A stretch of DNA of 64,000 bases from Anomaloglossus baeobatrachus (taxonomy: Eukaryota > Chordata > Amphibia > Anura > Aromobatidae). Positions 44,158 through 54,339 of this stretch are shown here, in pieces (the first letter of the stretch is position 1; each line of letters starts with the position of its first letter). The DNA lies in NCBI RefSeq assembly GCF_048569485.1, contig NC_134364.1, positions 128,565,089 through 128,629,088 of the forward strand. Direction: 5' to 3'. The position numbers and the translations under genes were made by a program. Below the pieces are notes generated by a model. The model was not told the origin of the DNA. It was given only the letters and a program-made list of their open reading frames with translations, and ran no database searches.

Positions 44158-45746
44158 CAGTGCCTACAAGTAGTCTTCAACCCCCTGCAGATTTAGCAGG
44201 TTTGATAAGATGCAAATAAGTTAGAGCCTGCAAACTTCAAACAAGAGCAGGATTTATTAACAGATGCATAAATCTTACAAACCAACAAGTTATGTTGCTC
44301 AGTTAAATTTTAATAAATTTTCAACATAAAAGTGTGGGTCAATTATTATTCAACCCCTAGGTTTAATATTTTGTGGAATAACCCTTGTTTGCAATTACAG
44401 CTAATAATCGTCTTTTATAAGACATGATCAGGCCGGCACAGGTCTCTGGAGTTATCTTGGCCCACTCCTCCATGCAGATCTTCTCCAAGTTATCTAGGTT
44501 CTTTGGGTGTCTCATGTGGACTTTAATCTTGAGCTCCTTCCACAAGTTTTCAATTGGGTTAAGGTCAGGAGACTGACTAGGCCACTGCAACACCTTGATT
44601 TTTTCCCTCTTGAACCAGGCCTTGATTTTCTTGGCTGTATGCTTTGGGTCGTTGTCTTGTTGGAAGATGAAATGACGACCCATCTTAAGATCCTTAATGG
44701 AGGAGCGGAGGTTCTTAGCCAAAATCTCCAGGTAGGCCGTGCTATCTACCTTCCCATGCATGCGGACCAGATGGCTAGGCCCCTTGGCTGAGAAACAGTC
44801 CCACAGCATGATGCTGCCACCACCATGCTTGACTGTAGGGATGGTATTCTTGGGGTCGTATGCAGTACCATCCAGTCTCCAAACGTCACGTGTGTGGTTG
44901 GCACCAAAGATCTCGATCTTGGTCTCATCAGACCAGAGAACCTTGAACCAGTCTGTCTCAGAGTCCTCCAAGTGATCATGAGCAAACTGTACACGAGCCT
45001 TGACATGACGCTTTGAAAGTAAAGGTACCTTATGGGCTCGTCTGGAACGGAGACCATTGCGGTGGAGTACGTTACTTATGGTATTGACTGAAACCAATGT
45101 CCCCACTGCCATGAGATCTTCCCGGAGCTCCTTCCTTGTTGTCCTTGGGTTAGCCTTGACTCTTCGGACAAGCCTGGCCTCGGCACGGGAGGAAACTTTC
45201 AAAGGCTGTCCAGGCCATGGAAGGCTAACAGTAGTTCCATAAGCCTTCCACTTCCGGATGATGCTCCCAACAGTGGAGACAGGTAGGCCCAACTCCTTGG
45301 AAAGGGTTTCGTACCCCTTGCCAGCCTTGTGACCCTCCACGATCTTGTCTCTGATGGCCTTGGAATGCTCCTTTGTCTTTCCCATGTTGACCATGTATGA
45401 GTGCTGTTCACAAGTTTGGAGAGGGTCTTAATTAGTCAGAAAAGGCTGGAAAAAGAGATAATTAATCCAAACATGTGAAGCTCATTGTTCTTTGTGCCTG
45501 AAATACTTCTTAATACTTTAGGGGAACCAAACAGAATTCTGGTGGTTTGAGGGGTTGAATAATAAATGACCCTCTGAATAAACTTTTCTCAATTTAAAAA
45601 AAAAAATAAAAAAGAAATAACATTATTTTTTGCTGCATTTCACACTTCCAGGCTGATCTACAGTCCAAATGTCACAATGCCAAGTTAATTCCGAATGTGC
45701 AAACCTGCTAAATCTGCAGGGGGTTGAATACTACTTGTAGGCACTG
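44158..45746 (-). mobile_element. Tc1 transposon, complete, 1,589 bp
   Basis: Terminal inverted repeats of about 47 bp (CAGTGCCTACAAGTAGT at both ends, one mismatch in the first 47), flanked by TA (44,156-44,157 and 45,747-45,748). The transposase frame lies between, on the minus strand. It is inserted at the ragged end of the older Tc1 to its left. Confidence 0.9.
44363..45394 (-). CDS. Tc1 transposase, uninterrupted
   Basis: 343 codons with no stop. The likely start is Met1 or Met4 (MGKTKEHSK is the usual start of this family; the upstream MVN is in frame). Residues 5-120 form the paired-like DNA-binding region (helix-turn-helix LSKELGLPVSTVGSIIRKW). The catalytic DDE triad is at Asp156 (WSDETKI), Asp247 (QQDNDPKH) and Glu282 (SPDLNPIENLW), spaced as DD34E, the same as Sleeping Beauty-type Tc1. 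It would cut and paste the element through its terminal repeats at TA. Odd point: MLWDC at residues 196-200, where most Tc1 members have MLWGC. Whether it is active cannot be told from the sequence. Confidence 0.9.
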   Translation of the reverse strand: MVNMGKTKEHSKAIRDKIVEGHKAGKGYETLSKELGLPVSTVGSIIRKWKAYGTTVSLPWPGQPLKVSSRAEARLVRRVKANPRTTRKELREDLMAVGTLVSVNTISNVLHRNGLRSRRAHKVPLLSKRHVKARVQFAHDHLEDSETDWFKVLWSDETKIEIFGANHTRDVWRLDGTAYDPKNTIPTVKHGGGSIMLWDCFSAKGPSHLVRMHGKVDSTAYLEILAKNLRSSIKDLKMGRHFIFQQDNDPKHTAKKIKAWFKREKIKVLQWPSQSPDLNPIENLWKELKIKVHMRHPKNLDNLEKICMEEWAKITPETCAGLIMSYKRRLLAVIANKGYSTKY

Positions 45747-45767
45747 TATGTGGCTCTATTCTATATT

Positions 45768-47816
45768 CAGTGTGTCCACCCATATCCTGTCCACCGCTAT
45801 TAACTTGAGAACGGCGGCAGCTATAGGCATAGAAGTGGTGTCTAGGTATAGTAAAGTAGCCATGCGCTACGCAATGAAACCACCTATAGCGCCACCTGGT
45901 GGAAAACAACAGAGTTAGCATTTTTATCTCGAAAACGGAACGAGATAGAGAAAAAAAGTGAATTACAAAGTTGCAGGGCATCATCAATTCAATACGAATC
46001 GACACCTTGCATACAGAAATGCTATGATTAGAACGTGTAAAACTCACAAGGCTGCGGACGTGAAGCGATACCTCATGGAGACCTTCCTACAAGTCATTGG
46101 GTATGGTGGCTGTGTGGAGTGGCCTCCACTCACCTGACCTGACCCCATTGGACTTCTTTCTGTGAGGTCACATCAAACAGCAGGTGTATGTGTCGCGGGC
46201 GGAGGAGGGGACACTGCGCTCACCCACTGCTCGGGTCCGGCTGCTGCTGCTGCTGCTCGGTGGTGGCTCAAGCGGTGGGCTGGATCCCGGGGACTCGAGC
46301 GGCGCTCCTCGCCCATGAGTGAAAGTTGGTGGTGTGGTTTGGGGATATTGTCCGTGACGCCACCCACGGTTGTGGTGAGGTTGTGACACCACCCATGCTC
46401 TGGACGGGGATCCCGGGAGCGATGACAGGGAGCAGCTTGGATGTTAGTTCTCCCCTCTGTGGGTAGGGGGGTTGGTTGTCCCGGGGCCCCGGTGAGGGTT
46501 AGGGATGGCAGGCGGGTTACGTGGCCTGGTGAGGTGCAGGGTCGCGGGGGCAGCGTGGTGCCACACGGCACAGTGGTACTCACTCAGCCAATGAATAATG
46601 CAGAGTCTCCGGTAAAACAAACGGCTGGATGGACGGGTCCCACAGACGGCTGCGGTGCTTCTCCCGGTAGGTTGACGATGACTGCCTTTCCCTGCACCTG
46701 CGTTGTGTTTACGGTTCCAATGACTTCCCACCGATAACCTGCTGCCCAGCTTGGATGGATGCCGAGGGAGCCCCTTTTGCCCGCAGGCTCTGGCCCTGGG
46801 AACTGTAGCCTTGGCGGTGACTGTGTTTCCCTCTACGGTGTGAGCTGTTGCCTTCAATCGGGTCTTGACTGCTGGGAAACCCCGGAGGTTCCATTCGCTA
46901 ACGGATTTGATCAGTTTTACGGCGACTCCTAGCCTGGTCGGGGTCCGTAGGCCCTGCCGGATGGTGCTGGCTTCTCTTCACTCCCCGATCCAGTACCGGC
47001 GGGCCACCGCCTGTCCACGGTCCATACGGTTCACTCAAATCAGCCTCTCCTGCAGACAGTCACCACCATCTGCCAACCTTGCTGTACGTGCCCAGACACA
47101 GTCAGTCTCCTCTACTGCCACTTCACTTCTCCACTCCCTAACTGAACTGAACCTTTTTCCCGCCTCCAGGACTGTGAACTCCTCGGTGGGCGGGGCCAAC
47201 CGCCTGGCCCACCCCCTGGTGTGGACATCAGCCCCTGGAGGCAGGCAACAAGGATTTGTGTTTGGCTTCGGTGTGCCTAGCCGGGGTGTGGGGTGTGTTG
47301 TTGTAGTACCTGTGACGTCCTGGCTTGTCCAGGGCGCCACATATGCGACCCCTCCACCAATATTGCAGGACCTATGACGACGTATCACAGATGCTTGTAT
47401 AAACGTGTCCCCTACCATATTGCACAACGTGCAGCAAGACACAGTATGCTGTGCAGAGTCCAGATGTGCATTGCAGCTGACGGGGGCCACTGAGCATCAA
47501 AGTTACATGAGCGACATATGCGTGACCAGCATTCAATGTTTTTGGGGGGTTCATGGGTTTCATATCATAGCATTTCTGTATGCAAGGTGTCGATTCATAT
47601 TGAAATGATGTCCTACAACTTTGTAGTTCACTTTTTTTCTCTATCTCGTTCCGTTTTCGAGATAAAAATGCTAACTCCGTTGTTTTCCACCAGGTGGTGC
47701 TATAGGTGGTTTCATTGCATAGCGCATGGCTACTTTACCTAGACACCACTTCTATGCCTATAGCTGCCGCCGTTCTCAAGTGAATGGCAGTGGACAGGAT
47801 ATGGGTGGACACACTG
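45768..47816. mobile_element. Mariner-like element remnant, with a solo LTR inside
   Basis: Inverted ends: CAGTGTGTCCACCCATATCC (left) and its reverse complement (right, ending near 47,815). The arms share over 150 bp, including GGTGTCTAGGTA, CGAAAACGGAACGAGATAGAG and a CCACCAGGTGGYGCTATAG block. Between them is only the C-terminal piece of a transposase: near 46,110-46,190 and 47,342-47,400 the plus frame reads PDLTPLDFFL-GHIKQQVY then ATPPPILQDL, an IS630-Tc1-mariner motif with a stop in it. The N-terminal domains are gone. TA flanks the right end. Confidence 0.75.
46191..47341 (-). repeat. Solo LTR (type A) inside the mariner-like remnant
   Basis: TGTCGCGGGCGGAGG...CAGGGCGCCACA, 1,151 bp. 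TATG flanks it (46,187-46,190 and 47,342-47,345). It splits the transposase remnant, whose reading frame resumes on the far side. Confidence 0.9.
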
Positions 47817-48008
47817 TATAGTCTGCACCTTCTGAATGTAATGGACACGACAGGATGGATCTTCAGTACAAACCTCGTCCATCTGTTGGCTCATCTTCAG
47901 GACAATCTCCTCAATCAATGTCCAGTACTCGTCAAAACTCATCTTGCCATCCTTGTCCTTATCCAAGGCCTGGAACGTCTCCTCAACCGACTCTTTTATC
48001 CATGTGTG
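47739..48008 (-). CDS. S100A16-like protein, last coding exon, ending in transposon sequence
   Basis: Begins after an acceptor (ttctgtgtccgcag) at 48,009-48,011 in phase 0 with the first coding exon. It encodes a complete canonical EF-hand loop D-K-D-K-D-G-K-M-S-F-D-E, then YWTLIEEIVLKMSQQMDEV. SFDEYWTLI is identical to human S100A16 at this place. After that the frame runs another 40 or so codons. The last 23 (from about CVHPYPV) are the antisense of the mariner-like element's terminal repeat, and the stop TAG (47,739-47,741) lies within it. The total would be 139 residues against 103 in human S100A16. The natural stop may have been lost, or the transcript may end differently. The S100A16 name is by likeness only. 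Confidence 0.7.
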   Translation of the reverse strand, partial: HTWIKESVEETFQALDKDKDGKMSFDEYWTLIEEIVLKMSQQMDEVCTEDPSCRVHYIQKVQTIQCVHPYPVHCHSLENGGSYRHRSGV

Positions 48009-49671
48009 CTGCGGACACAGAAAACAGAGAATAAGAACGGAATTACCTCCAGTGTAATATCAAAAGACCAGAATCCACAAACACAAAACAGCATAAAAAT
48101 GCAAAACAGACCCCCTGCACTGCCACTGGCTACAGAAGAAGGCCTGACACATCCAACAGTTACCTACGACAAACCGCAAATTCCAATAACTACTCCAATC
48201 ACATTCTCCTCATATACAGAATAGAGAATGTGCACACATCGTGCATGGTGCTATACTGGTTATAATCTTGTACATAGGGGGCAGTATTATAGTAGTTATA
48301 TTCTTGTACATAGGAGCAGTATTATAGTAGTTATATTCTTGTACATAGGGGGCGGTATTATAGTAGTTATATTCTTGTACATAGGAGGCAGTATTATAGT
48401 AGTTATATTCTTGTACATAGGGGCCGTATTATAGTAGTTATATTCTTGTACATAGGGGCCGTATTATAGTAGTTATATTCTTGTACATAGGGGCCGTATT
48501 ATAGTAGTTATATTCTTGTACATAGGAGGCAGTATTATAGTAGTTATATTCTTGTACATAGGGGCCGTATTATAGTAGTTATATTCTTGTACATAGGGGC
48601 CGTATTATAGTAGTTATATTCTTGTACATAGGGGCCGTATTATAGTAGTTACATTCTTGTACATAGGGGGCAGTATTACAGTAGTTATATTCTTGTACAT
48701 AGGAGGCAGTATTATAGTAGTTATATTCTTGTACATAGGGGCCGTATTATAGTAGTTATATTCTTGTACATAGGGGCCGTATTATAGTAGTTATATTCTT
48801 GTACATAGGGGCCGTATTATAGTAGTTATATTCTTGTACATAGGGGCCGTATTATAGTAGTTATATTTTTGTACATAGGGGCCGTATTATAGTAGTTATA
48901 TTCTTGTACATAGGGGCCGTATTATAGTAGTTATATTCTTGTACATAGGAGGCAGTATTATAGTAGTTATATTCTTGTACATAGGAGGCAGTATTATAGT
49001 AGTTATATTCTTGTACATAGGGGCAGTATTATAGTAGTTATAATCTTGTACATAGGAGCAGTATTATAGTAGTTATAATCTTGTACATAAGGGCAGTATT
49101 ATAGTACTTATAATCTTGTACATAAGGGCAGTATTATAGTAGTTATATTCTTGTACATAGGGGCCGTATTATAGTAGTTATATTCTTGTACATAGGGGCC
49201 GTATTATAGTAGTTATATTTTTGTACATAGGGGCCGTATTATAGTAGTTATATTCTTGTACATAGGGGCCGTATTATAGTAGTTATATTCTTGTACATAG
49301 GGGGCAGTATTATAGTAGTTATATTCTTGTACATAGGAGGCAGTATTATAGTAGTTATATTCTTGTACATAGGGGCAGTATTATAGTAGTTATAATCTTG
49401 TACATAGGAGCAGTATTATAGTAGTTATAATCTTGTACATAGGGGCAGTATTATAGTAGTTATAATCTTGTACATAGGAGCAGTATTATAGTAGTTATAT
49501 TCTTGTACATAGGGAGCAGTATTATAGTAGTTATATTCTTGTACATAGGGGCAGTATTATAGTAGTTATATTCTTGTACATAGGGGGCAGTATTATAGTA
49601 GATATATTCTTGTACATAGGTACAGTATTATAACAGTTATATATAACAGGTGGTATGTGCTTGTTACTCAC
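48009..49671 (-). other. Intron of the S100A16-like gene
   Basis: 1,663 bp, between donor GTGAGT (49,666-49,671 on the minus strand) and the acceptor at 48,009. It is mostly the minisatellite at 48,245-49,640. The rest (48,012-48,240) holds no recognised feature. Confidence 0.72.
48245..49640. repeat. 35/36-bp minisatellite, about 39 copies
   Basis: Unit GTATTATAGTAGTTATATTC followed by TTGTACATAGGGGCC or variants. The unit length is 35 bp (GGGGCC) or 36 bp (GGAGGCA, GGGGGCA), with a shorter GGAGCA form. A rare T-rich variant (TTATATTTTT at 48,861 and 49,213) recurs 352 bp apart with similar neighbours, which suggests higher-order duplication of about ten units. Confidence 0.92.
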
Positions 49672-49821
49672 AGTGAGGACATTAGACAACTCCTGCGTCA
49701 GGATCTCTTTGAACTCCTTCTTATTCATCTTGTCATGTTTCCTTCCTTTCTTGGCGTAGTCGTAATATTTATGGATCAAAGTCTCAATAGCGGATTCTAG
49801 TTCGCTGTAGCCGGACGCCAT
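49672..49821 (-). CDS. S100A16-like protein, first coding exon
   Basis: Fifty codons from ATG (49,819-49,821) to a phase-0 donor ACT|GTGAGT. It encodes the N-terminal S100 half: YSELESAIETLIHKYYDYAKK, a Lys-rich loop region and EFKEILTQELSNVLT. Human S100A16 reads YTELEKAVIVLVENFYKY and FREMLQKELNHML. The frame is open upstream to 49,908, but the MASGYSELE start fits S100 proteins best, and a candidate acceptor (CTCTACCAG) lies about 24 bp upstream of the ATG. The family binds Ca2+ as a dimer. Function beyond that is not known for this gene. Its neighbour on the same strand is the S100A13-like gene 12 kb away, matching the S100A13/A14/A16 grouping in mammals. Confidence 0.72.
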
Positions 49822-49909
49822 CAGTGCACAGGGCTCGGCTCCTACTGGTAGAGTAGTCCAATAACTTTGGGAGCTGTGAGGGTTCTGTACTACATACAAG
49901 GGTTTCATT

Positions 49910-50199
49910 TATTATAATAGCTGTTGTCTGTTTGGTCCCCGGAGATGTGTAATCATCATGGAGAAACGGACGATTACATTGGTATTATTTATAACCTGAC
50001 TGACTTGTAACATGATGTATCAAAACAAGTCCTGCCTTTGATCAATGTCCATGAGATTCAACTCACCAATAATCCCCCTTATATAGTACCCCCCGGCTGT
50101 CAGCCATTTCCCTCCATATCATATTCTACCTGTCGGTTACATTCCCACAGATCCCCCTGCCCCAGCAGTTCCTGTATAGAGCACACACACACATATATA
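49910..50199. other. Short gene-free stretch
   Basis: No reading frame is supported. It probably lies in the intron between the candidate noncoding exon at about 51,840-51,900 and the first coding exon. An AC-rich run is at 50,178-50,200. Confidence 0.4.
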
Positions 50200-51826
50200 C
50201 AGTCATATGAAAAAGTTTGGGCACCCCTATTAATGTTAACCTTTTTTTCTTTATAACAATTTGGGTTTTTGCTATTTCAGTGTCATATATCTAATAACTG
50301 ATGGACTGAGTAATATTTCTGGATTGAAATGAGGTTTATTGTACTAACAGAAAATGTGCAATCCGCATTTAAACAAAATTTGATCTGTGCAAAAGTATGG
50401 GCACCCTTGTCAATTTCTTGATTTGAACACTCCTAACTACTTTTTACTGACTTACTGAAGCACTAAATTGGTTTTGTAACCTCATTGAGCGTTGAACTCC
50501 ATAGGCAGGTGTATCCAATCATGAGAAAAGGTATTTAAGGTGGCCACTTGCAAGTTGTTCTCCTATTTGAATCTCCTATGAAGAGTGGCATCATGGGCTC
50601 CTCAAAACATCTCTCAAATGATCTGAAAACAAAGATTATTCAACATAGTTGTTCCGGGGAAGGTACAAAAAGTTGTCTCAGAGATTTAAACTGTCAGTTT
50701 CCACTGTGAGGAACATAGTAAGGAAATGGAAGAACACAGGTACAGTTCTTGTTAAGCCCAGAAGTGGCAGGCCAAGAAAAATATCAGAAAGGCAGAGAAG
50801 AAGAATGGTGAGAACAGTCAAGGACAATCCACAGACCACCTCCAAAGACCTGCAGCATCATCTTGCTGCAGATGGTGTCAATGTGCATCGGTCAACAATA
50901 CAGCGCAAGGAGAAGCTGTATGAGAGAGTGATGTGAAAGAAGCCATTTCTGCAAGCACGCCACAAACAGTGTCGCCTGAGGTATGGAAAAGCACATTTGG
51001 ACAAGCCAGTTACATTTTGGAAGAAGGTCCTGTGGACTGATGAAACAAAGATTGAGTTGTTTGGTCATACAAAAAGGCGTTATGCATGGAGGCAAAAAAA
51101 CACGGCATTCCAAGAAAAGCACTTGCTACCCACAGTAAAATTTGGTGGAGGTTCCATCATGCTTTGGGGCTGTGTGGCCAATGCCGGCACCGGGAATCTT
51201 CTTAAAGTTGAGAGTCGCATGGATTCAACTCAGTATCAGCAGATTCTTGACAATAATGTGCAAGAATCAGTGACGAAGTTGAAGTTACGCAGGGGATGGA
51301 TATTTCAGCAATACAATGATCCAAAACACCGCTCCAAATCTACTCAGGCATTCATGCAGAGGAACAATTACAATGTTCTGGAATGGCCATCCCAGTCCCC
51401 AGACCTGAATATCATTGAACATCTGTGGGATGATGTGAAGCGGCTGTCCATGCTCGGCGACCATCAAAATTAACTGAACTGGAATTGTTTTGTAAAAAGG
51501 AATGGTCAAATCTACCTTCATCCAGGATCCAGGAACTCATTAACAGCTACAGGAAGCGACTAGAGGCTGTGATTTTTGCAAAAGGAGGATCTACAAAATA
51601 TTAATGTCACTTTTATGTTGAGGTGCCCATACTTTTGCACCGGTCAAATTTTGTTTAAATGCGGATTGCACATTTTCTGTTAGTACAATAAACCTCATTT
51701 AAATCCAGAAATATTACTGAGTCCATCAGTTATTAGATATATGAAACTGAAATAGCAAAAACTCAAATTGTTATAAGGAAAAAAGGTTATCATTAATAGG
51801 GGTGCCCAAACTTTTTCATATGACTG
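50200..51826 (+). mobile_element. Tc1-like transposon with long terminal repeats, broken transposase
   Basis: The ends CAGTCATATGAAAAAGTTTG and its reverse are flanked by TA. The arms run over 200 bp and include inner repeats CAAAAGTATGGGCACC, giving an IR/DR layout. Plus-strand transposase remains lie between about 50.59 and 51.60 kb: a helix-turn-helix (KLSVSTVRNIVRKW), a GRPRK motif, WTDETKIELF, QYNDPKH and SPDLNIIEHLW, so the three catalytic residues are in place. There are a frameshift near the N-terminus and two or three further interruptions. 1,627 bp. Confidence 0.87.
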
Positions 51827-51839
51827 TATATTATATTAC

Positions 51840-51990
51840 CTGGATATAACTCCTGGGGTTCGGTCCTCTGGAGCTGGGATCTGTCTTTCTGTTTCCCTCA
51901 TCCTGGTTTCTTCTTTTTATTCACCCTCAGGTTCCTCCCGGGTGCTCCCATTGCTTATTAGTCCAAAGCTCAGCCCAGAACACGGAAGTT
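51840..51990 (-). promoter_or_regulatory. Candidate noncoding first exon and promoter of the S100A16-like gene
   Basis: On the minus strand a donor-like CCAG|GTAATA lies at 51,839/51,840. Upstream, GTGAATAAAAAG (about 51,913-51,924) could serve as a TATA-type box with a start about 30 bp on. S100 genes usually have an untranslated first exon, which makes this plausible, but no transcript evidence is available. Confidence 0.3.
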
Positions 51991-51997
51991 TGGGAGT

Positions 51998-52506
51998 AAG
52001 GCCTAAGCCACACGGCGAGAAAATCGGTGCGAGTGGAGTGCGATAAAACATCACATTCCCCTCGGATCAATTCTAGCCTGTGTGACAGCACACATGAGTG
52101 ATTATTTTCTCAGCCCTAATCGGACCGAGAAAACAATCGCAGCATGCTGCGATTGTAAGGTGAGTCCCTTTTCTCTCGCACCCATTCAAATGAATGGGGC
52201 GAGAGAAAAATCGCACTGCACTCGCGGTACTCTGGTGTACCGCGCGTGCAGAGCGAGAATCACAATAGCCGGCTACGGAGGAGAGAGGGAGAGAAATCGC
52301 TCCCCTCCTCCATGCCGGCCCGCCCCTCTGCAGTGCTGGTCCGCCCCTCCGCATCTCCGGCCCGCCCCCCCCGCAGCTGAGGTCCACTTGCAGGGTCGGA
52401 CCTCAGACGCAGGCACGCTCGCATGACACTCGGCTCCTGCTGTGCTGCCAGCGCGAGCCGAGTCTCATGCGAGCATCGCAGTAGTGCCTCGTGTGGCCCC
52501 AGCCTT
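51998..52506. mobile_element. Nonautonomous DNA repeat, copy 2
   Basis: Ends AAGGCCTAAGCCACACGGCG and CTCGTGTGGCCCCAGCCTT are imperfect inverses. The interior matches 33,441-33,860 in reverse, including GGCGAGAGAAAAATCGCA and a CCGGCCCGCCCC-rich part. No coding capacity. Family not assigned. Confidence 0.62.
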
Positions 52507-53770
52507 AAGTGTGTCCTCCCTCACCATGTGCGTTGGTGTATACAGATGTAGCAGAAGGTTACTCTGGGATATGTCACAAAGAGGGTTAAGGTATAAGGGG
52601 GTAGGGTTTAATACCTATGATGATCTAGGTCTGTAATTAGCAAGCTCAACAAAAATGTTGCAAAAAATCAAATATGAAGCACAAATCAATTTAAAGAAAT
52701 GATATATGTAATTGTTGTTACCAAAGAAAATGTGCACAATATGGAAACCAGTTTACGCTATTGGGTCCATGAGTGGGGTCAACATGACTCCCATGAACCA
52801 TGAACTTTGGAATAATTATTGGTCTGGTTTCAAACATGGCCATAATATTCGCCAACAAGTTCTTCATCTTATCATTTTGATACTTATGAAAATGTCAGTG
52901 AATCTTGTGAACCTGATCAATCTAGATGGCCGAAGGAGGGAGCCAATTACTCCAGCTAGACAGCACGCACACCCATACTGCCGGACTGGACGGCACTACT
53001 GGTCTCAACCATCAACAGAGTCCACCCGCAGAAAAAAATAAGGCGACACCTGGTGACAGAAGCAGATGTTGCAACAACACGTCCCAGGACTTTTTTAAGG
53101 TATGTGCACACGTAGAGTATTTAGATGCATACATTTCTGCACCATTCTTACATCTCTTGGCAGGAAAAAAGCAGAAGACAAAACATGCGTTGAGTTTTTA
53201 GACAGCACCAAATGCAATTGGAAGCTTAAAAAGCCTAGAGATAGATAGAAATAGATGATGGATAGATAGGTGAAAGAGAGCTATAGATAGATCAGAGATA
53301 TCCAGCAGTTATGTCATTGCACACCCCCCCCAATACTTTCTTACCTTGCACCCTATAGAACTTATTGTAGAGCTGTCTATAATGGGGAACCTGATAAATA
53401 AATGAAATAAATGATGTGGGGTTAGCCCCTATTTTTGAGAACCAGCAAAGGTAAAGCAGACAGCTGGGGGCTGATATTATCAGTCTGGGAAGGTTCATAG
53501 TTATTGTGCCCTCCACAGCCGCCCCAGAAGTGGAGCATCACACGAGATGTAACAATACTGGCCCTTCACCTTGGCCTATTATCCTGGTGCTTCGTCAATC
53601 ACAGTAATGATTTTTTGCAAGAGTCACTGCGGGGTCAGCCAGCACTCTGAGTGATCCAGCAATTCTGATTAGCGGTGATGTTAATAACCTTACGAACGTA
53701 GCAATCGCCAGGGCACGCAGAGCGCAGCATGACTCCGCAGCGTCTGTTGCAAAAGTCTATGGAGCATCAG
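52507..53770. other. Gene-free stretch with a degenerate GATA microsatellite
   Basis: No gene recognised. About 53,236-53,300 carries interrupted GATA repeats (GATAGATAGAAATAGATGATGG). The rest is mostly AT-rich sequence with no clear repeat unit. Confidence 0.4.
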
Positions 53771-54339
53771 AAAGAAGATCCATAGGCTTTGGACGTCGGA
53801 TTCCATTGACTATGTGGGACCTGCTGGGGATTTTTTTATTTAATAAATCGGTCAACGAGGGAAAGGGTCTTGTATTTCTCTCTTTTTTTCCGATTTCCAT
53901 TTGTGGACTAGGTCTGATTCAATGGACTACGTCGGATTCGCTGGGCTACAGTAGACCTGCGTCAGATTATTTTTTGTAATAAAATGGTGAATGAGGGAAA
54001 GTATCGGGGAGTGTTTATTTCAATAAGGTATTTTTTTTGTGTGCGTTTTCCTTTTTATTATTTGGTTAGTAATGGGGTGTCTGACAGACACCTCTCCATT
54101 ACTATCACCAGGCCTTGATGTCAGCCATGATTTTTGGACACTACATAGGTGAGCTCAATCCCAAAAACCCCGACCACGATTACCACCGCACCAGGGCAAT
54201 CAGGGAGAGTCGAGGCAGAGTGCCAGCATTGGAATTTAATGGATGCTCCACTTCTGGGGTGGCTGCGGGCTGCTAATTTTAGGTTGGGAAGGAGCCAATA
54301 AACATGGACCCTCACAGCCTGATAATAACAGCTCACAGC
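53771..54339. repeat. Dispersed repeat, copy 1
   Basis: Parallels 55,800-56,180: AATAAAATGGTGAATGAGGGAA, a stretch with GGGTGTCTGACAGACACC, then ACCGCACCAGGGCAATC and GGATGCTCC with GTTGGGAAG. It has no coding frame. The element class is unclear, probably a nonautonomous DNA element. Confidence 0.45.

Noticed and set aside
48228-48434. An open frame in the minisatellite repeating IIVVIFLYIGG
   Set aside because: It is a product of the tandem repeat unit and has no independent support as a gene.
48245-49640. Regularly spaced repeats that could recall a CRISPR array
   Set aside because: Units are contiguous with no unique spacers, and the setting is a vertebrate intron.
52712-53041. A plus-strand frame of about 110 codons
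   Set aside because: No domain, no similarity I recognise, no splice or promoter support.
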